From: UBA8517 sp964606975
Lineage (GTDB): Bacteria; Patescibacteriota; Microgenomatia; UBA8517
Assembly: GCA_964606975.1 (NCBI GenBank)
Contig: CAZSGY010000006.1
Span: forward strand, 1-64,000
DNA: 64,000 nucleotides
Reading direction: 5' to 3'
Shown one piece after another: positions 1 through 8,127 of this stretch; the first letter of the stretch is position 1, and each line of letters starts with the position of its first letter. Made by a program: the position numbers and the translations under genes. The notes below the pieces were generated by a model. It searched no databases. It had not been told where the DNA came from and was given only the letters and a program-made list of their open reading frames with translations.

Positions 1-1
1 G

Positions 2-112
2 TATGGAAACCAAGATGCCCCCCAGGGAGAACAATCAAAAGAAGGTAATGGAGAAGAGAAAAAAGAAGAGAAGAAGGACGAAAAAGTTGAAGAGGGAGAG
101 GTAGTAGAGTAG
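2..112 (+). CDS. dnaK: C-terminal tail of probable DnaK (partial)
   Basis: The reading frame is open from the left edge and stops with TAG at 110-112. It encodes about 36 residues beginning YGNQDAPQGEQ and then a run rich in Glu and Lys ending EGEVVE. Bacterial Hsp70 (DnaK) proteins end in a disordered Gly/Gln-rich then acidic tail of this kind, and dnaJ lies 590 bases downstream, the usual neighbourhood. The ATPase and substrate domains are outside the window, so the identification rests on tail composition and context only. The next gene is convergent, 15 bases away, with no clear terminator hairpin between them. Confidence 0.5.
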   Translation, partial: YGNQDAPQGEQSKEGNGEEKKEEKKDEKVEEGEVVE

Positions 113-127
113 CTTCGGTCAATTGAA

Positions 128-625
128 CTATACAATCGGGTTGTTTTGGCTTCCCTTTTTTTGGCTAATAGATAAAGAGCTTACCCATTCTTCCGGAGTT
201 TCCACCTGACCATTGGCATTAATTCGACCGGCCAGCATAAGTAGTCCATCTAAACTGCATTCATCGGTCATGTGTGTATAGCCACCATCTTCTCCGATAC
301 CTGCGTTTTCGCCTGGCAGCATCAGCTTATCGCATGTTGTGCATGTTTCGGCAGTTTTTGTGTATTCGTTAATCCACTCTGTAAACTCTTCTATGGTTCC
401 CCTCCCTTTCAATTGGTAACCTTGGTCGAGATACCTGAAACTTACAACAACAGAGCCCTTTTTATCACGCTTTGTAATTGTGATGTCTGATGGAGTTGGC
501 CTTTCCTGTCCTTTTCTTGAGGCCCTTTTTGACATTGTCTCCGCAGATTTTTGTTCTATTTTTTTCACCCTTTTACTTTCCAGAGCGTCTTTATTGCCGA
601 AAGTAAAAATTTCTTTTCGTGGCAT
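128..625 (-). CDS. hypothetical protein with a possible C-C-H-C zinc site
   Basis: This 165-residue protein is not recognised. The first 50 residues are strongly basic (many KR and KK pairs) and probably disordered. Residues 55-90 look like a small alpha/beta unit. C95, C98, H118 and C123 form a CxxC...HxxxxC pattern that could bind one zinc like a treble clef; this is inference. It is transcribed away from dnaJ, with its own promoter directly upstream (TTGACA, 16-base spacer, TATAGT), so it appears to be an independent single gene wedged between dnaK and dnaJ. It has no signal peptide or membrane segment and is probably cytoplasmic. Confidence 0.6.
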   Translation of the reverse strand: MPRKEIFTFGNKDALESKRVKKIEQKSAETMSKRASRKGQERPTPSDITITKRDKKGSVVVSFRYLDQGYQLKGRGTIEEFTEWINEYTKTAETCTTCDKLMLPGENAGIGEDGGYTHMTDECSLDGLLMLAGRINANGQVETPEEWVSSLSISQKKGSQNNPIV

Positions 626-634
626 ATCGACGCA

Positions 635-662
635 ACTATATCATGCTAAATACGGTTGTCAA
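635..662 (-). promoter_or_regulatory. promoter of the minus-strand hypothetical gene
   Basis: Read on the minus strand there is TTGACA (complement of 657-662), a 16-base spacer and TATAGT (complement of 635-640), ending 9 bases before the ATG at 625. The -35 box overlaps the -35 box of the dnaJ promoter on the other strand. Confidence 0.5.
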
Positions 663-684
663 TGTTGTTATTCGATACTATAAT
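656..684 (+). promoter_or_regulatory. dnaJ promoter
   Basis: TTGTCA (656-661), 17-base spacer, TATAAT (679-684). Predicted start of transcription is near 691, only about 9 bases before the dnaJ ATG. No CIRCE heat-shock operator is visible here. Confidence 0.6.
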
Positions 685-699
685 TAGCACTATCTAATT

Positions 700-1572
700 A
701 TGGCTGCTAAATCTGATTATTACGACATTTTGGGGATTTCTAAGTCGGCGAGTGCTGATGAAATCAAAAAAGCTTATCGAAAACAGGCTTTAGAGTGGCA
801 CCCTGACCGTCACAAAGATGACAAGGAGGTAGCCGAGAAAAAATTCAAAGAAATAAACGAAGCTTATCAAGTCCTTTCCGATTCTCAGAAGAAATCTGCA
901 TATGACCAGTACGGACACGACGCTTTTACTCCCGGCGGCATGCCCGGGGGAAATCCCTTTGCGGGCGGTTTTGGTAGACAGGGTGGGCCTTTTACCTATA
1001 CCTACACCAGTGGCGGCGGAAATCCTTTTGGGAATGCGGATTTTGGTGACCCTTTTGATATTTTTGAGGCATTTTTCGGCGGAGGCAACCCATTTGCAGG
1101 AAGAAGGCAGTCAAAACCCAGGTACTCAATATCAATTTCTTTCATGGATGCGGTAAACGGTGTAAGTAAAGAAGTTTCTATCGAGGGCAAGAAAAGAAAA
1201 ATAAAAATACCGGCAGGCATTTACGAAGGGGCAACGATGGATTTTGGTGATTTTAGGTTATCGATAAACATCAAACCGGATGCCCAGTTCGACCGCCAAG
1301 ACGACGACATTTATATTTTGGTTGCCATTCCCTTCTCACTGGCGGCCTTAGGTGGTGAGGTTGAGGTGCCCACCGTCGGCGGGAGCGTAAAAATAAAAAT
1401 AAGAGCTGGAACTCAGAGCGGAACAATGATGAGGCTTAGGGAACGAGGAGTGCCACATCTTCATGGCCGGGGCAGGGGGGACGAATATGTAAAACTAAAT
1501 GTCTTGGTTCCGGAAAAACTTAACAAAGAACAAAAAAGGATTGTTGAGGAGTTGAAAAACAGTGATTTGTAA
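700..1572 (+). CDS. dnaJ: DnaJ-type co-chaperone without zinc finger (type II, CbpA-like)
   Basis: This 290-residue Hsp40 stimulates the ATPase of DnaK and delivers unfolded clients. The J domain spans residues 6-70 with the essential HPD at 34-36. A Gly/Phe-rich linker with repeated GGGNPF motifs follows (about 75-135), then the two C-terminal beta-sandwich client-binding domains. The four CxxCxGxG zinc repeats of classical DnaJ are absent, and the length matches CbpA/DnaJB types rather than the roughly 375-residue DnaJ. No GrpE gene is seen inside the window. ATG start is supported by the promoter just upstream. Confidence 0.9.
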   Translation: MAAKSDYYDILGISKSASADEIKKAYRKQALEWHPDRHKDDKEVAEKKFKEINEAYQVLSDSQKKSAYDQYGHDAFTPGGMPGGNPFAGGFGRQGGPFTYTYTSGGGNPFGNADFGDPFDIFEAFFGGGNPFAGRRQSKPRYSISISFMDAVNGVSKEVSIEGKKRKIKIPAGIYEGATMDFGDFRLSINIKPDAQFDRQDDDIYILVAIPFSLAALGGEVEVPTVGGSVKIKIRAGTQSGTMMRLRERGVPHLHGRGRGDEYVKLNVLVPEKLNKEQKRIVEELKNSDL

Positions 1573-1585
1573 TTTCACCTGAGGT

Positions 1586-1614
1586 TTGACTTAGGGTCTC
1601 TTCAGAGGTAAAAT
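1586..1614 (+). promoter_or_regulatory. nusA operon promoter
   Basis: TTGACT (1586-1591), 17-base spacer, TAAAAT (1609-1614), near consensus. Predicted transcription start about 1621, giving a leader of roughly 108 bases before nusA that contains a terminator-like hairpin. Confidence 0.6.
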
Positions 1615-1642
1615 GTTGCTTGGAATTGGGTTTGTATAACGA

Positions 1643-1667
1643 GGTGGGACGAGTGCCCACCTTTTTT
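1643..1667 (+). terminator. attenuator-like hairpin plus U-run in nusA leader
   Basis: GGTGGG (1643-1648) pairs perfectly with CCCACC (1656-1661) around a 7-base loop, followed at once by six T. This is a canonical intrinsic terminator shape, but it lies between a good promoter and nusA. It could instead end dnaJ transcripts; both roles are possible. Confidence 0.6.
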
Positions 1668-1728
1668 GTTACACAGTTGAAATTCGAAAGGTTTCATATT
1701 TAAACCCTTAAATAACCAAATAATTATT

Positions 1729-2937
1729 ATGACAACAGCTAGAACAGAATTTTCGCAAGCATTAAAAGCAATAGCCACAGAACGGGGGCTTAACCCTGAT
1801 GTGGTTATCGATACGATCAAACAGGCAATTATTGCCGCCTACAAAAGGGACGCTAAAGAATCAGGTATCGAGGTTGATAATTATGATTACGAAGCAGTTA
1901 TTGATCCGGTCAATGGTGAAACCAAAGTCTTTGCCTGGGACATGCCTGAAATTGACGCAAGCCCCGAACAGATAAAAGAGGCAAAAAAGGGAAAGCATGA
2001 TGTTACTCCTCCGGGATTCGGAAGAATTGCTGCTCAGACTGCCAAACAGGTGATTCATCAAAAAATCCGAGAAGCTGAAAAGGGTGTAATCTTGGAAGAG
2101 TTTCAGGAGAAAGTCGGATCGCTTGCATCAGGTCTTGTTTTACGCTTCGACGGTCCCAACGTTCGCGTTGATTTAGGCAGAACAGAAGCCATTCTTTTGG
2201 TTGAAGACAGAATCCCCAACGAGAGATTAAATCTGAATCAGAGATTAACTTTTCTTATCAAAGCTATTAATGAAACACCCAGAGGCAAGGAAATATTTTT
2301 GTCGCGTTCATCTCCCGAGTTTGTTTCCAAGCTTTTTGCGAGAGAAGTTCCGGAAATTGGTTCGGGATCTGTTGAAATCAAAGCCATTGCAAGGGAAGCC
2401 GGTGTCAGGACAAAAGTGGCTGTGTTTTCTGCTCAAACCGGAGTTGATCCGGTAGGTTCCTGTGTCGGACAAAAAGGAGTGCGTGTCCAGGCCGTTACCA
2501 ATGAAATTGGTGGAGAAAGAATAGATGTAATTCCCTGGAACGAAGATCTGTCCGAGCTGATTAAATCTTCGCTTTCTCCGGCGGAAAATTTATCGGTGAC
2601 AATTGATGAAGAAAGCAAAACAGCCAAAGTAGTTGCTCCTGAAGATCAGCTTTCGGTTGCCATCGGTAAAGATGGTCAAAATGTAAGGCTTACAGCAAAA
2701 ATTACGGGTTTTAGAATCGAAGTCGAGGGAGACGGAAAAGCCAGCGAAGTAGGAAAAGAGGATGAACCCTCGGAAATTAAAGATCAAGAGGACGGGGCCG
2801 AAGTTAAGTCGGAGGAAGAAAAAACCGAGCAAAAGGAAGACGTTACCGAAGTGGTACAATCTGATCAAGTTAATGAATCCGAAGCTAAAACTGCGGATGA
2901 GAAACCTGAAGAAGAAATTAAATCTGAAGAGAAATGA
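1729..2937 (+). CDS. nusA: transcription termination/antitermination factor NusA
   Basis: NusA binds RNA polymerase and nascent RNA, promoting pausing, termination and antitermination. The 402-residue protein has the N-terminal RNAP-binding domain (1-120), an S1 domain (about 126-195), KH1 (about 220-285, with GQKG) and KH2 (about 290-334, with IGKDGQN). After that comes a disordered tail of about 65 residues dominated by Glu, Lys and Asp instead of folded acidic repeats. It heads a nusA-infB-DHH run; the usual upstream rimP is missing. The TGA stop shows standard code use. NusA may act on the hairpin in its own leader. Confidence 0.95.
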   Translation: MTTARTEFSQALKAIATERGLNPDVVIDTIKQAIIAAYKRDAKESGIEVDNYDYEAVIDPVNGETKVFAWDMPEIDASPEQIKEAKKGKHDVTPPGFGRIAAQTAKQVIHQKIREAEKGVILEEFQEKVGSLASGLVLRFDGPNVRVDLGRTEAILLVEDRIPNERLNLNQRLTFLIKAINETPRGKEIFLSRSSPEFVSKLFAREVPEIGSGSVEIKAIAREAGVRTKVAVFSAQTGVDPVGSCVGQKGVRVQAVTNEIGGERIDVIPWNEDLSELIKSSLSPAENLSVTIDEESKTAKVVAPEDQLSVAIGKDGQNVRLTAKITGFRIEVEGDGKASEVGKEDEPSEIKDQEDGAEVKSEEEKTEQKEDVTEVVQSDQVNESEAKTADEKPEEEIKSEEK

Positions 2938-2999
2938 AAAATTTTTCCTAACCGTCCCTGATAAATCTTCTTTGAGTTACTCCCGGTTTTGCTTCGTTA

Positions 3000-4418
3000 A
3001 TGAAAATGGAAAAAAATAATTTACAAAATAGTCGTTCCCCAATCGTCGTTGTTTTGGGACACGTTGATCATGGAAAAACTACACTTCTTGATGCCATTAG
3101 AAAAACCAACGTTACGGCGCGGGAAGCCGGTGGAATTACTCAAAAAATTGGGGCCTCAGTAGTCGAAACAAGAGACGGTAAAAAAATCACCTTTATAGAC
3201 ACTCCCGGACACGCTGCTTTTACTAAAATGAGGGGCAGGGGTGCGAAGGTTGCTGATTTGGCAGTTTTGGTAGTGGCTCAAGATGACGGGGTTCAACCAC
3301 AGACAAAAGAAGCCTTGGAAATTATAAAAAATGCAAAAATTCCTTTTGTGGTTGCCGGAACAAAATCGGACATTGCCGGAGTTAATTCGGAATCACTTAA
3401 AGGGCAATTAGAAAAAGAAGGCGTCTTTTTTGAAGGAAGGGGTGGGGACGTTCCTTTTATCTCGGTTTCTGCAAAAACCGGCAACGGAATTCAGGAACTA
3501 ATGGATATGCTTATTTTGGTAAGTGACGTGGCTGAGTTGAAAGGTGACCCGAAAAATGATATTGAGGCGGTAGTTATTGAGTCAGGCAAAGATAAGATGG
3601 GACATACCGCTACGGTTGTTGTCAGAAACGGGAGTATAAAGGTCGGTGAAACAATTTTTGCCGAGGATGTCGAGGCTAAAGTCAGAGCACTTTTTGACGA
3701 TAAAGGTACGTCTGTAAGGGAAATACTGCCCGGAAATCCCGCAAAAATTATCGGTTTTTCGGAAGTGCCTACAGTTGGGGCTTCTATTACCGAAAAACCA
3801 CATAGGCCCGAAGAGGTGGAATCAAAGGTACGCGGAATTTTTGATCTCAGACGTCTCAAAGACGATGAAATTCCGGTAATCATCAAAGCGGATAATGCAG
3901 GTTCGCTTGAGGCAATTATTGCGTCACTTCCTCCTAAAATTGTAGTTGTCGGAAGCGGGGTTGGCGAAATCACCAGCTCGGATATCATAGATGCAAAAAC
4001 CGGAAACGCTTACGTTTTATCTTTTGAATCCAAGATTCCTGCTGACATCTTGAAACTTGCCGAGGTGGAAAAAGTTAAGGTTGAAAGATTCCAGATTATT
4101 TATGAATTGATACAAAAACTTGAAGAAATTTTGAAAAAAGGAACGGTTCAAATAAAAGGACACGCCGAGGTTTTAGCCAGCTTTCCGTTTAACAATAAAA
4201 AGGTGGCTGGTTGCAAAGTTTTGGATGGCAGAATCTCAAAGGGTGATGCTCTGGTTTTACAAAGATCGGGCAAGGAAATCGGGAAAACCAAGGCTGCCTC
4301 AATCAGAAAACAAAAGTCGGAAGTATCTTCTGTCGGGCCATCTGAAGAATTTGGAGTGATTTTAGACCCGCAACTTGATTTTCAAATCGGGGATATGTTA
4401 CTATCGGTCGCTAAGTAA
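3000..4418 (+). CDS. infB: translation initiation factor IF-2 (short form)
   Basis: IF-2 is the GTPase that places fMet-tRNA on the 30S subunit and promotes subunit joining. At 472 residues it consists of the G domain, domain II, domain III and the C-terminal tRNA-binding domain, and lacks the long N-terminal extension found in most bacteria (700-900 residues). G1 is GHVDHGKTT at 20-28, G3 is DTPGH, and G5 is SAK. G4 reads TKSD where NKxD is usual; a T at this place occurs in other GTPases. An alternative ATG lies six bases downstream at 3006. No clear ribosome binding site precedes it. Confidence 0.95.
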   Translation: MKMEKNNLQNSRSPIVVVLGHVDHGKTTLLDAIRKTNVTAREAGGITQKIGASVVETRDGKKITFIDTPGHAAFTKMRGRGAKVADLAVLVVAQDDGVQPQTKEALEIIKNAKIPFVVAGTKSDIAGVNSESLKGQLEKEGVFFEGRGGDVPFISVSAKTGNGIQELMDMLILVSDVAELKGDPKNDIEAVVIESGKDKMGHTATVVVRNGSIKVGETIFAEDVEAKVRALFDDKGTSVREILPGNPAKIIGFSEVPTVGASITEKPHRPEEVESKVRGIFDLRRLKDDEIPVIIKADNAGSLEAIIASLPPKIVVVGSGVGEITSSDIIDAKTGNAYVLSFESKIPADILKLAEVEKVKVERFQIIYELIQKLEEILKKGTVQIKGHAEVLASFPFNNKKVAGCKVLDGRISKGDALVLQRSGKEIGKTKAASIRKQKSEVSSVGPSEEFGVILDPQLDFQIGDMLLSVAK

Positions 4419-4456
4419 TTTAAGAAATACTGCTCCAGTAAATCTACTAAATAATA

Positions 4457-5359
4457 ATGAACAACAGTCTTTTATCATTAATTGATTCAGCATCTTCAAT
4501 TATTGTTGTGCTGCCTACAAAACCATATTTTGATCAAGTAGCGGCCAGCCTGTCACTTTACCTGTCAATTTTGGGTAGAAAAGATGTTTCGATTTATTGT
4601 CCAAGCCCAATGATGGTTGGTTTCAGCCGCCTCATAGGGGTGAACAAAATCACTCAGGAATTGGGAAAGAAGAATTTAACAATCAAATTTATTGGCTATG
4701 AAGCCAGCAATATTGACAAGGTTGGTTACGATATTGAAAATGGTGAATTTAAATTGACGGTAACCCCCAAAGCAGGTTTTGTTTCACCTCAAAAAGACCA
4801 AATAATCATGGATTATTCAGGAGCAACAGCTGATCTGTTAATTTTGGTTGGGGGAGCTAATGACTCTCATTTTCCGATAATGTCTTTGCCTGATGTCGCA
4901 AATTCTAAAGTTGTTCATGTTGGCACCAGGGTTTTAGATTCCAAGAGGGAGATTTTATCTTTTGCCAAACCGGGCGCCACAACAAGCGAACTGGTTGCCA
5001 ACCTAATCAAAGAAAATGGTTTAAACATAGATCCAGATGTGGCCACAAATTTAGTAATGGGAATAGAAGAGGGAAGTAACAATTTTGCTTCGGTGGAAGT
5101 AACCCCGGAAACTTTTGAGATCTTTGCCTATCTTCTCCGAAACGGTGGTCAAAGAATGCCAAGGGTAAAACTAAGTCCTGCCAATTTTCCGCCCGGGGCA
5201 ATACCGACAAAACCATTTACCGAGGCGGTTACTCCGGTTTCCCAGGTTGAATCCCAGGCAGAAATACCAACCGAAGAAGCAGGAACTGAATCTCCGGAAG
5301 TAAACCCGCCGTCCGATTGGCTACAGCCCAAAATCTACAAAGGAACCAACGTAAGCTAG
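4457..5359 (+). CDS. DHH/NrnA-like phosphoesterase homologue with degenerate active site
   Basis: The 300-residue protein resembles the DHH family (NrnA-type oligoribonuclease/pAp phosphatase) in layout: an N-terminal Rossmann-like part, a segment TTSELVANLI matching the family motif after the active site, and MGIEEGSNNF matching the GI..DT..F region. The usual metal ligands are missing: the first motif reads KPYFDQVAA instead of NPDGDA, and the place of DHH reads VGTR. The last 60 residues are a Pro/Glu-rich tail. DHH genes commonly follow nusA-infB in bacteria, which supports the family call. Catalysis seems unlikely; a nucleotide- or RNA-binding role is inference. Confidence 0.65.
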   Translation: MNNSLLSLIDSASSIIVVLPTKPYFDQVAASLSLYLSILGRKDVSIYCPSPMMVGFSRLIGVNKITQELGKKNLTIKFIGYEASNIDKVGYDIENGEFKLTVTPKAGFVSPQKDQIIMDYSGATADLLILVGGANDSHFPIMSLPDVANSKVVHVGTRVLDSKREILSFAKPGATTSELVANLIKENGLNIDPDVATNLVMGIEEGSNNFASVEVTPETFEIFAYLLRNGGQRMPRVKLSPANFPPGAIPTKPFTEAVTPVSQVESQAEIPTEEAGTESPEVNPPSDWLQPKIYKGTNVS

Positions 5360-5376
5360 TAAAAGATGTTTGGTAT

Positions 5377-5405
5377 TTGCGGATTGAGACTGTTTCTGGT
5401 ATGAT
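5377..5405 (+). promoter_or_regulatory. rpsO promoter
   Basis: TTGCGG (5377-5382), 17-base spacer, TATGAT (5400-5405); predicted start about 5412, just upstream of the leader hairpin. Confidence 0.5.
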
Positions 5406-5417
5406 ACTCAAGATGTT

Positions 5418-5451
5418 AACAAGGTTTACTCTGAAATGAGTTTACTTTGTT
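5418..5451 (+). promoter_or_regulatory. rpsO leader hairpin, candidate S15 autoregulatory element
   Basis: Two 14-base arms (5418-5431 and 5438-5451) pair around a 6-base loop with a T-T internal loop and one G-T pair. It fills most of the leader and ends 12 bases before the rpsO ATG. S15 represses its own mRNA through structured leaders in several bacteria; that it does so here is inference. Confidence 0.4.
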
Positions 5452-5463
5452 CCACATGACGAT

Positions 5464-5733
5464 ATGGCATTAGCAAAAGACGAGAAGATCGGCGTAATAA
5501 AAAAATTTGCCCGAGAAAAAGGCGACACAGGTTCTCCTGAGGTTCAAATTGCACTTCTTTCGGTACAGATTGATAAATTAGTGTCTCATTTGAAAGAGCA
5601 CAAAAAGGACGTACACAGCAGACGCGGTCTGCTTTCTATGGTCGCAAAAAGAAGGAGACTTCTTTCTTATCTTAGAAGAAGAGATGAAGAACGCTACAAA
5701 AAACTCCTTACAGAGTTGAAGTTGGACAAATAA
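5464..5733 (+). CDS. rpsO: 30S ribosomal protein uS15
   Basis: At 89 residues it has the normal family length and the four-helix S15 fold, with the conserved GDTGSPEVQIALL, HSRRGLL and RRRLLSYLRR segments that contact the 16S rRNA three-way junction. It has its own promoter and a structured leader, and is followed 61 bases later by pnp, the widely conserved rpsO-pnp order. Confidence 0.97.
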   Translation: MALAKDEKIGVIKKFAREKGDTGSPEVQIALLSVQIDKLVSHLKEHKKDVHSRRGLLSMVAKRRRLLSYLRRRDEERYKKLLTELKLDK

Positions 5734-5741
5734 ATTAGTAA

Positions 5742-5780
5742 ATATAAAATTCGATGAATCTCTTAGGAAGAATTTTATAT
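5742..5780 (+). promoter_or_regulatory. hairpin between rpsO and pnp
   Basis: A perfect 11-base inverted repeat (5742-5752 and 5770-5780) with a 17-base loop lies between the two genes. It is AT-rich and has no T-run after it, so it looks more like an RNA-processing or stability element than a terminator. The same place in E. coli carries RNase III cleavage sites in the pnp leader. Confidence 0.35.
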
Positions 5781-5794
5781 AATCAGAAATTATT

Positions 5795-8104
5795 ATGAAA
5801 AAAGTTGAAAAATCTATAGAACTGGGTGGTAGAACCCTCACTTTAACCACCGGAACCCTTGCAGAACAAGCAGCAGGTGCTGTTATGGCCAGAATGGGTG
5901 ACACTGTTGTTTTAGCTACGGTTGCCGCAGCTCCGCTTAAAATGGAAATGGATTATCTTCCTCTTTCTGTTGAATATCAGGAAAGACTTTATGCGGGAGG
6001 CCGTATTAAAGGAAGCCGTTGGGTAAAACGCGAAGGACGCCCCACCGATGAAGAAATTTTAGCAGCCCGTCTTATTGATAGATCCATAAGACCGCTTTTC
6101 CCAAAAACTTACAAAAAAGAAGTTCAGCTTATTGTTATGGTTCTTTCGGTTGATGGTGAAAACGACCCGAAGATTTTGGGTGCAATTGCCGCCAGTACCG
6201 CAATCCACCTTTCGACCCTTCCCTGGAAAGGTCCGGTAGCCCCGCTTACAGTCGGAATCAAAGACGAAAAATACGTAGTGAATCCTTTAACTTCTGATTT
6301 GGAGGTTTCTCCGATGGACTTAACAGTATCTTCAACCAAGGATGCTGTTCTAATGGTTGAAGCAGGTGCTAAAGAAGTTACCGAAGACCAAATTGTAAAA
6401 GGAATCGAGTTTGCACAGAAAGAAAGCAAAGCGATTCTTAAATTGATTGAAGAAATGGCTGAGGAAAAAGGTGTTCAGCGTGAAGTGTATAAGGAAGACA
6501 AGCCGAGTGCAGAGTTAGAAAATCAAGTCAAAAAATTAGTCGGGGACAAAATGGCCGGTTTAGTTAAAAACATGGCCAATCACGAGGGTCCGTCCGACGA
6601 ATATGCCGAATTTATTTCAGCCATAAAGGATCAATTTGAAAAAGAAACTGACAAAAAGTTTGTTTTGGATATAGTCGACCATATGAAGAAAGACTATATT
6701 CGTGAACAAATCTTGAAAAAAGGAATAAGACCAGACGGCAGAAAATTAACAGAACTTCGAGAATTAACCGGAGCTGTCGGAATCTTGCCCAGAACTCACG
6801 GCAGTGCACTTTTTAGCAGAGGTCAAACCCAAGTTCTTTCGGTTGTTACCCTTGGATCCGAATCTATGGGCCAACTTTTGGAAAGCGCAGAAGGGGAAGA
6901 AGAAAAACACTATATGCATCACTATTCCATGCCTCCTTATGCAACAGGAGAAGCGGGAAGAGTAGGTTCTCCAAATAGACGCGAAATAGGACATGGAATG
7001 CTTGCCGAGAGAGCTTTATTGCCCGTTATTCCTTCACAGGAAGAATTTCCTTATGCAATAAGGATTGTTTCTGAAGTGATGAGTTCAAATGGCTCAACCT
7101 CGATGGCCTCAGTAGTTGGATCCACCCTTTCATTAATGGACGCAGGAGTCCCGATTAAAGCCCCGGTTGCAGGAATCGCCATGGGACTTATTATCGAAGA
7201 CGAGAAAAATTTTGCGGTACTAACAGACCTGATGGGAATCGAAGACTTTAACGGTGATATGGACTTCAAAGTTGCAGGAACCGAAAAAGGCATCACGGCG
7301 CTTCAGATGGATTGCAAAGCTTTAAATATTACCACTCCGGTTTTGGAAAAAGGGCTTGCTCAGGCCAAAGATGCCCGTGCCCAGATCATGAAAAAGATCC
7401 TAGAAACCCTCCCCGAATCAAGAAAGACGGTTTCGGAATATGCCCCAAAGATTAAGGTTGTAAAAATTCCGGTAGATAGAATTGGTGAATTTATCGGTCC
7501 TAGCGGAAAGAATATTAAAAAACTTATGGCCGACACGGGTACACAAATTGACGTAAATGATGACGGAAGTGTTAGCGTGTCAGGAGTTGATCCGGAAAAA
7601 ATGCAAAATGCAATTACCTGGGTTGAAGGTTTTTCAAAGGAAGTAAAAGCGGGAGAAATTTATGAAGGAGAAGTTGTAAGACTTATGTCATTCGGAGCCT
7701 TTGTTAACATCTTGCCAGGGAAAGACGGAATGGTTCACGTAACAGATATGGGTCAGGACGGATTTGTTAAAGATGCGGGTGATGTGGTACAGATCGGACA
7801 AAAAGTTCAAGTCAGAGTCAAAGAAATTGACGATCAGGGGAGAATTAATCTTTCCATGAATATGGATCCTTCAAAGGATAAGCCCAGAGAAGAAAGAAGC
7901 AGAAACGGATTTAATGGCGGAAGCCGTAATGGTGGCGGCAGAAGTTTCGGTGGAGACAGGCGCGGAGGATTTAGCCACGGCGGAGGAAGAAGCTTTGATA
8001 GAGGAAGAAGAAACTTTGATCGTCCGGACCGTGGTACTTCCGGAGGTCCGCATTTTCCAACAAGCAGACTCATAGGAGACGACAAAAAGGGCTTCGATAG
8101 GTAA
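5795..8104 (+). CDS. pnp: polyribonucleotide nucleotidyltransferase (PNPase)
   Basis: PNPase degrades RNA 3'-to-5' using phosphate and can add tails in reverse. The 769-residue protein has the first RNase PH domain with the GGRIKGS region, a helical linker, the second catalytic RNase PH domain (about 320-540), a KH domain (about 553-612, IGPSGKN) and an S1 domain (about 618-690). The last 70 residues are an Arg/Gly/Ser/Phe-rich, RGG-like low-complexity tail that is longer than usual and probably binds RNA. It lies in the rpsO-pnp unit; RNase J and RNase Y genes elsewhere in the window complete a degradation set. Confidence 0.96.
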   Translation: MKKVEKSIELGGRTLTLTTGTLAEQAAGAVMARMGDTVVLATVAAAPLKMEMDYLPLSVEYQERLYAGGRIKGSRWVKREGRPTDEEILAARLIDRSIRPLFPKTYKKEVQLIVMVLSVDGENDPKILGAIAASTAIHLSTLPWKGPVAPLTVGIKDEKYVVNPLTSDLEVSPMDLTVSSTKDAVLMVEAGAKEVTEDQIVKGIEFAQKESKAILKLIEEMAEEKGVQREVYKEDKPSAELENQVKKLVGDKMAGLVKNMANHEGPSDEYAEFISAIKDQFEKETDKKFVLDIVDHMKKDYIREQILKKGIRPDGRKLTELRELTGAVGILPRTHGSALFSRGQTQVLSVVTLGSESMGQLLESAEGEEEKHYMHHYSMPPYATGEAGRVGSPNRREIGHGMLAERALLPVIPSQEEFPYAIRIVSEVMSSNGSTSMASVVGSTLSLMDAGVPIKAPVAGIAMGLIIEDEKNFAVLTDLMGIEDFNGDMDFKVAGTEKGITALQMDCKALNITTPVLEKGLAQAKDARAQIMKKILETLPESRKTVSEYAPKIKVVKIPVDRIGEFIGPSGKNIKKLMADTGTQIDVNDDGSVSVSGVDPEKMQNAITWVEGFSKEVKAGEIYEGEVVRLMSFGAFVNILPGKDGMVHVTDMGQDGFVKDAGDVVQIGQKVQVRVKEIDDQGRINLSMNMDPSKDKPREERSRNGFNGGSRNGGGRSFGGDRRGGFSHGGGRSFDRGRRNFDRPDRGTSGGPHFPTSRLIGDDKKGFDR

Positions 8105-8112
8105 AAACTTCG

Positions 8113-8121
8113 TGCTACACT
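8113..8121 (+). promoter_or_regulatory. extended -10 for the Lon-like gene
   Basis: TGCTACACT, an extended -10 whose last base is 6 bases before the ATG at 8128; the transcript would begin at or next to the start codon. Confidence 0.4.
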
Positions 8122-8127
8122 AGATTT

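Noticed and set aside
3491..3988. Long minus-strand frame of 165 codons
   Set aside because: It is fully antisense to infB and has a Ser/Thr/Ile-rich shadow composition.
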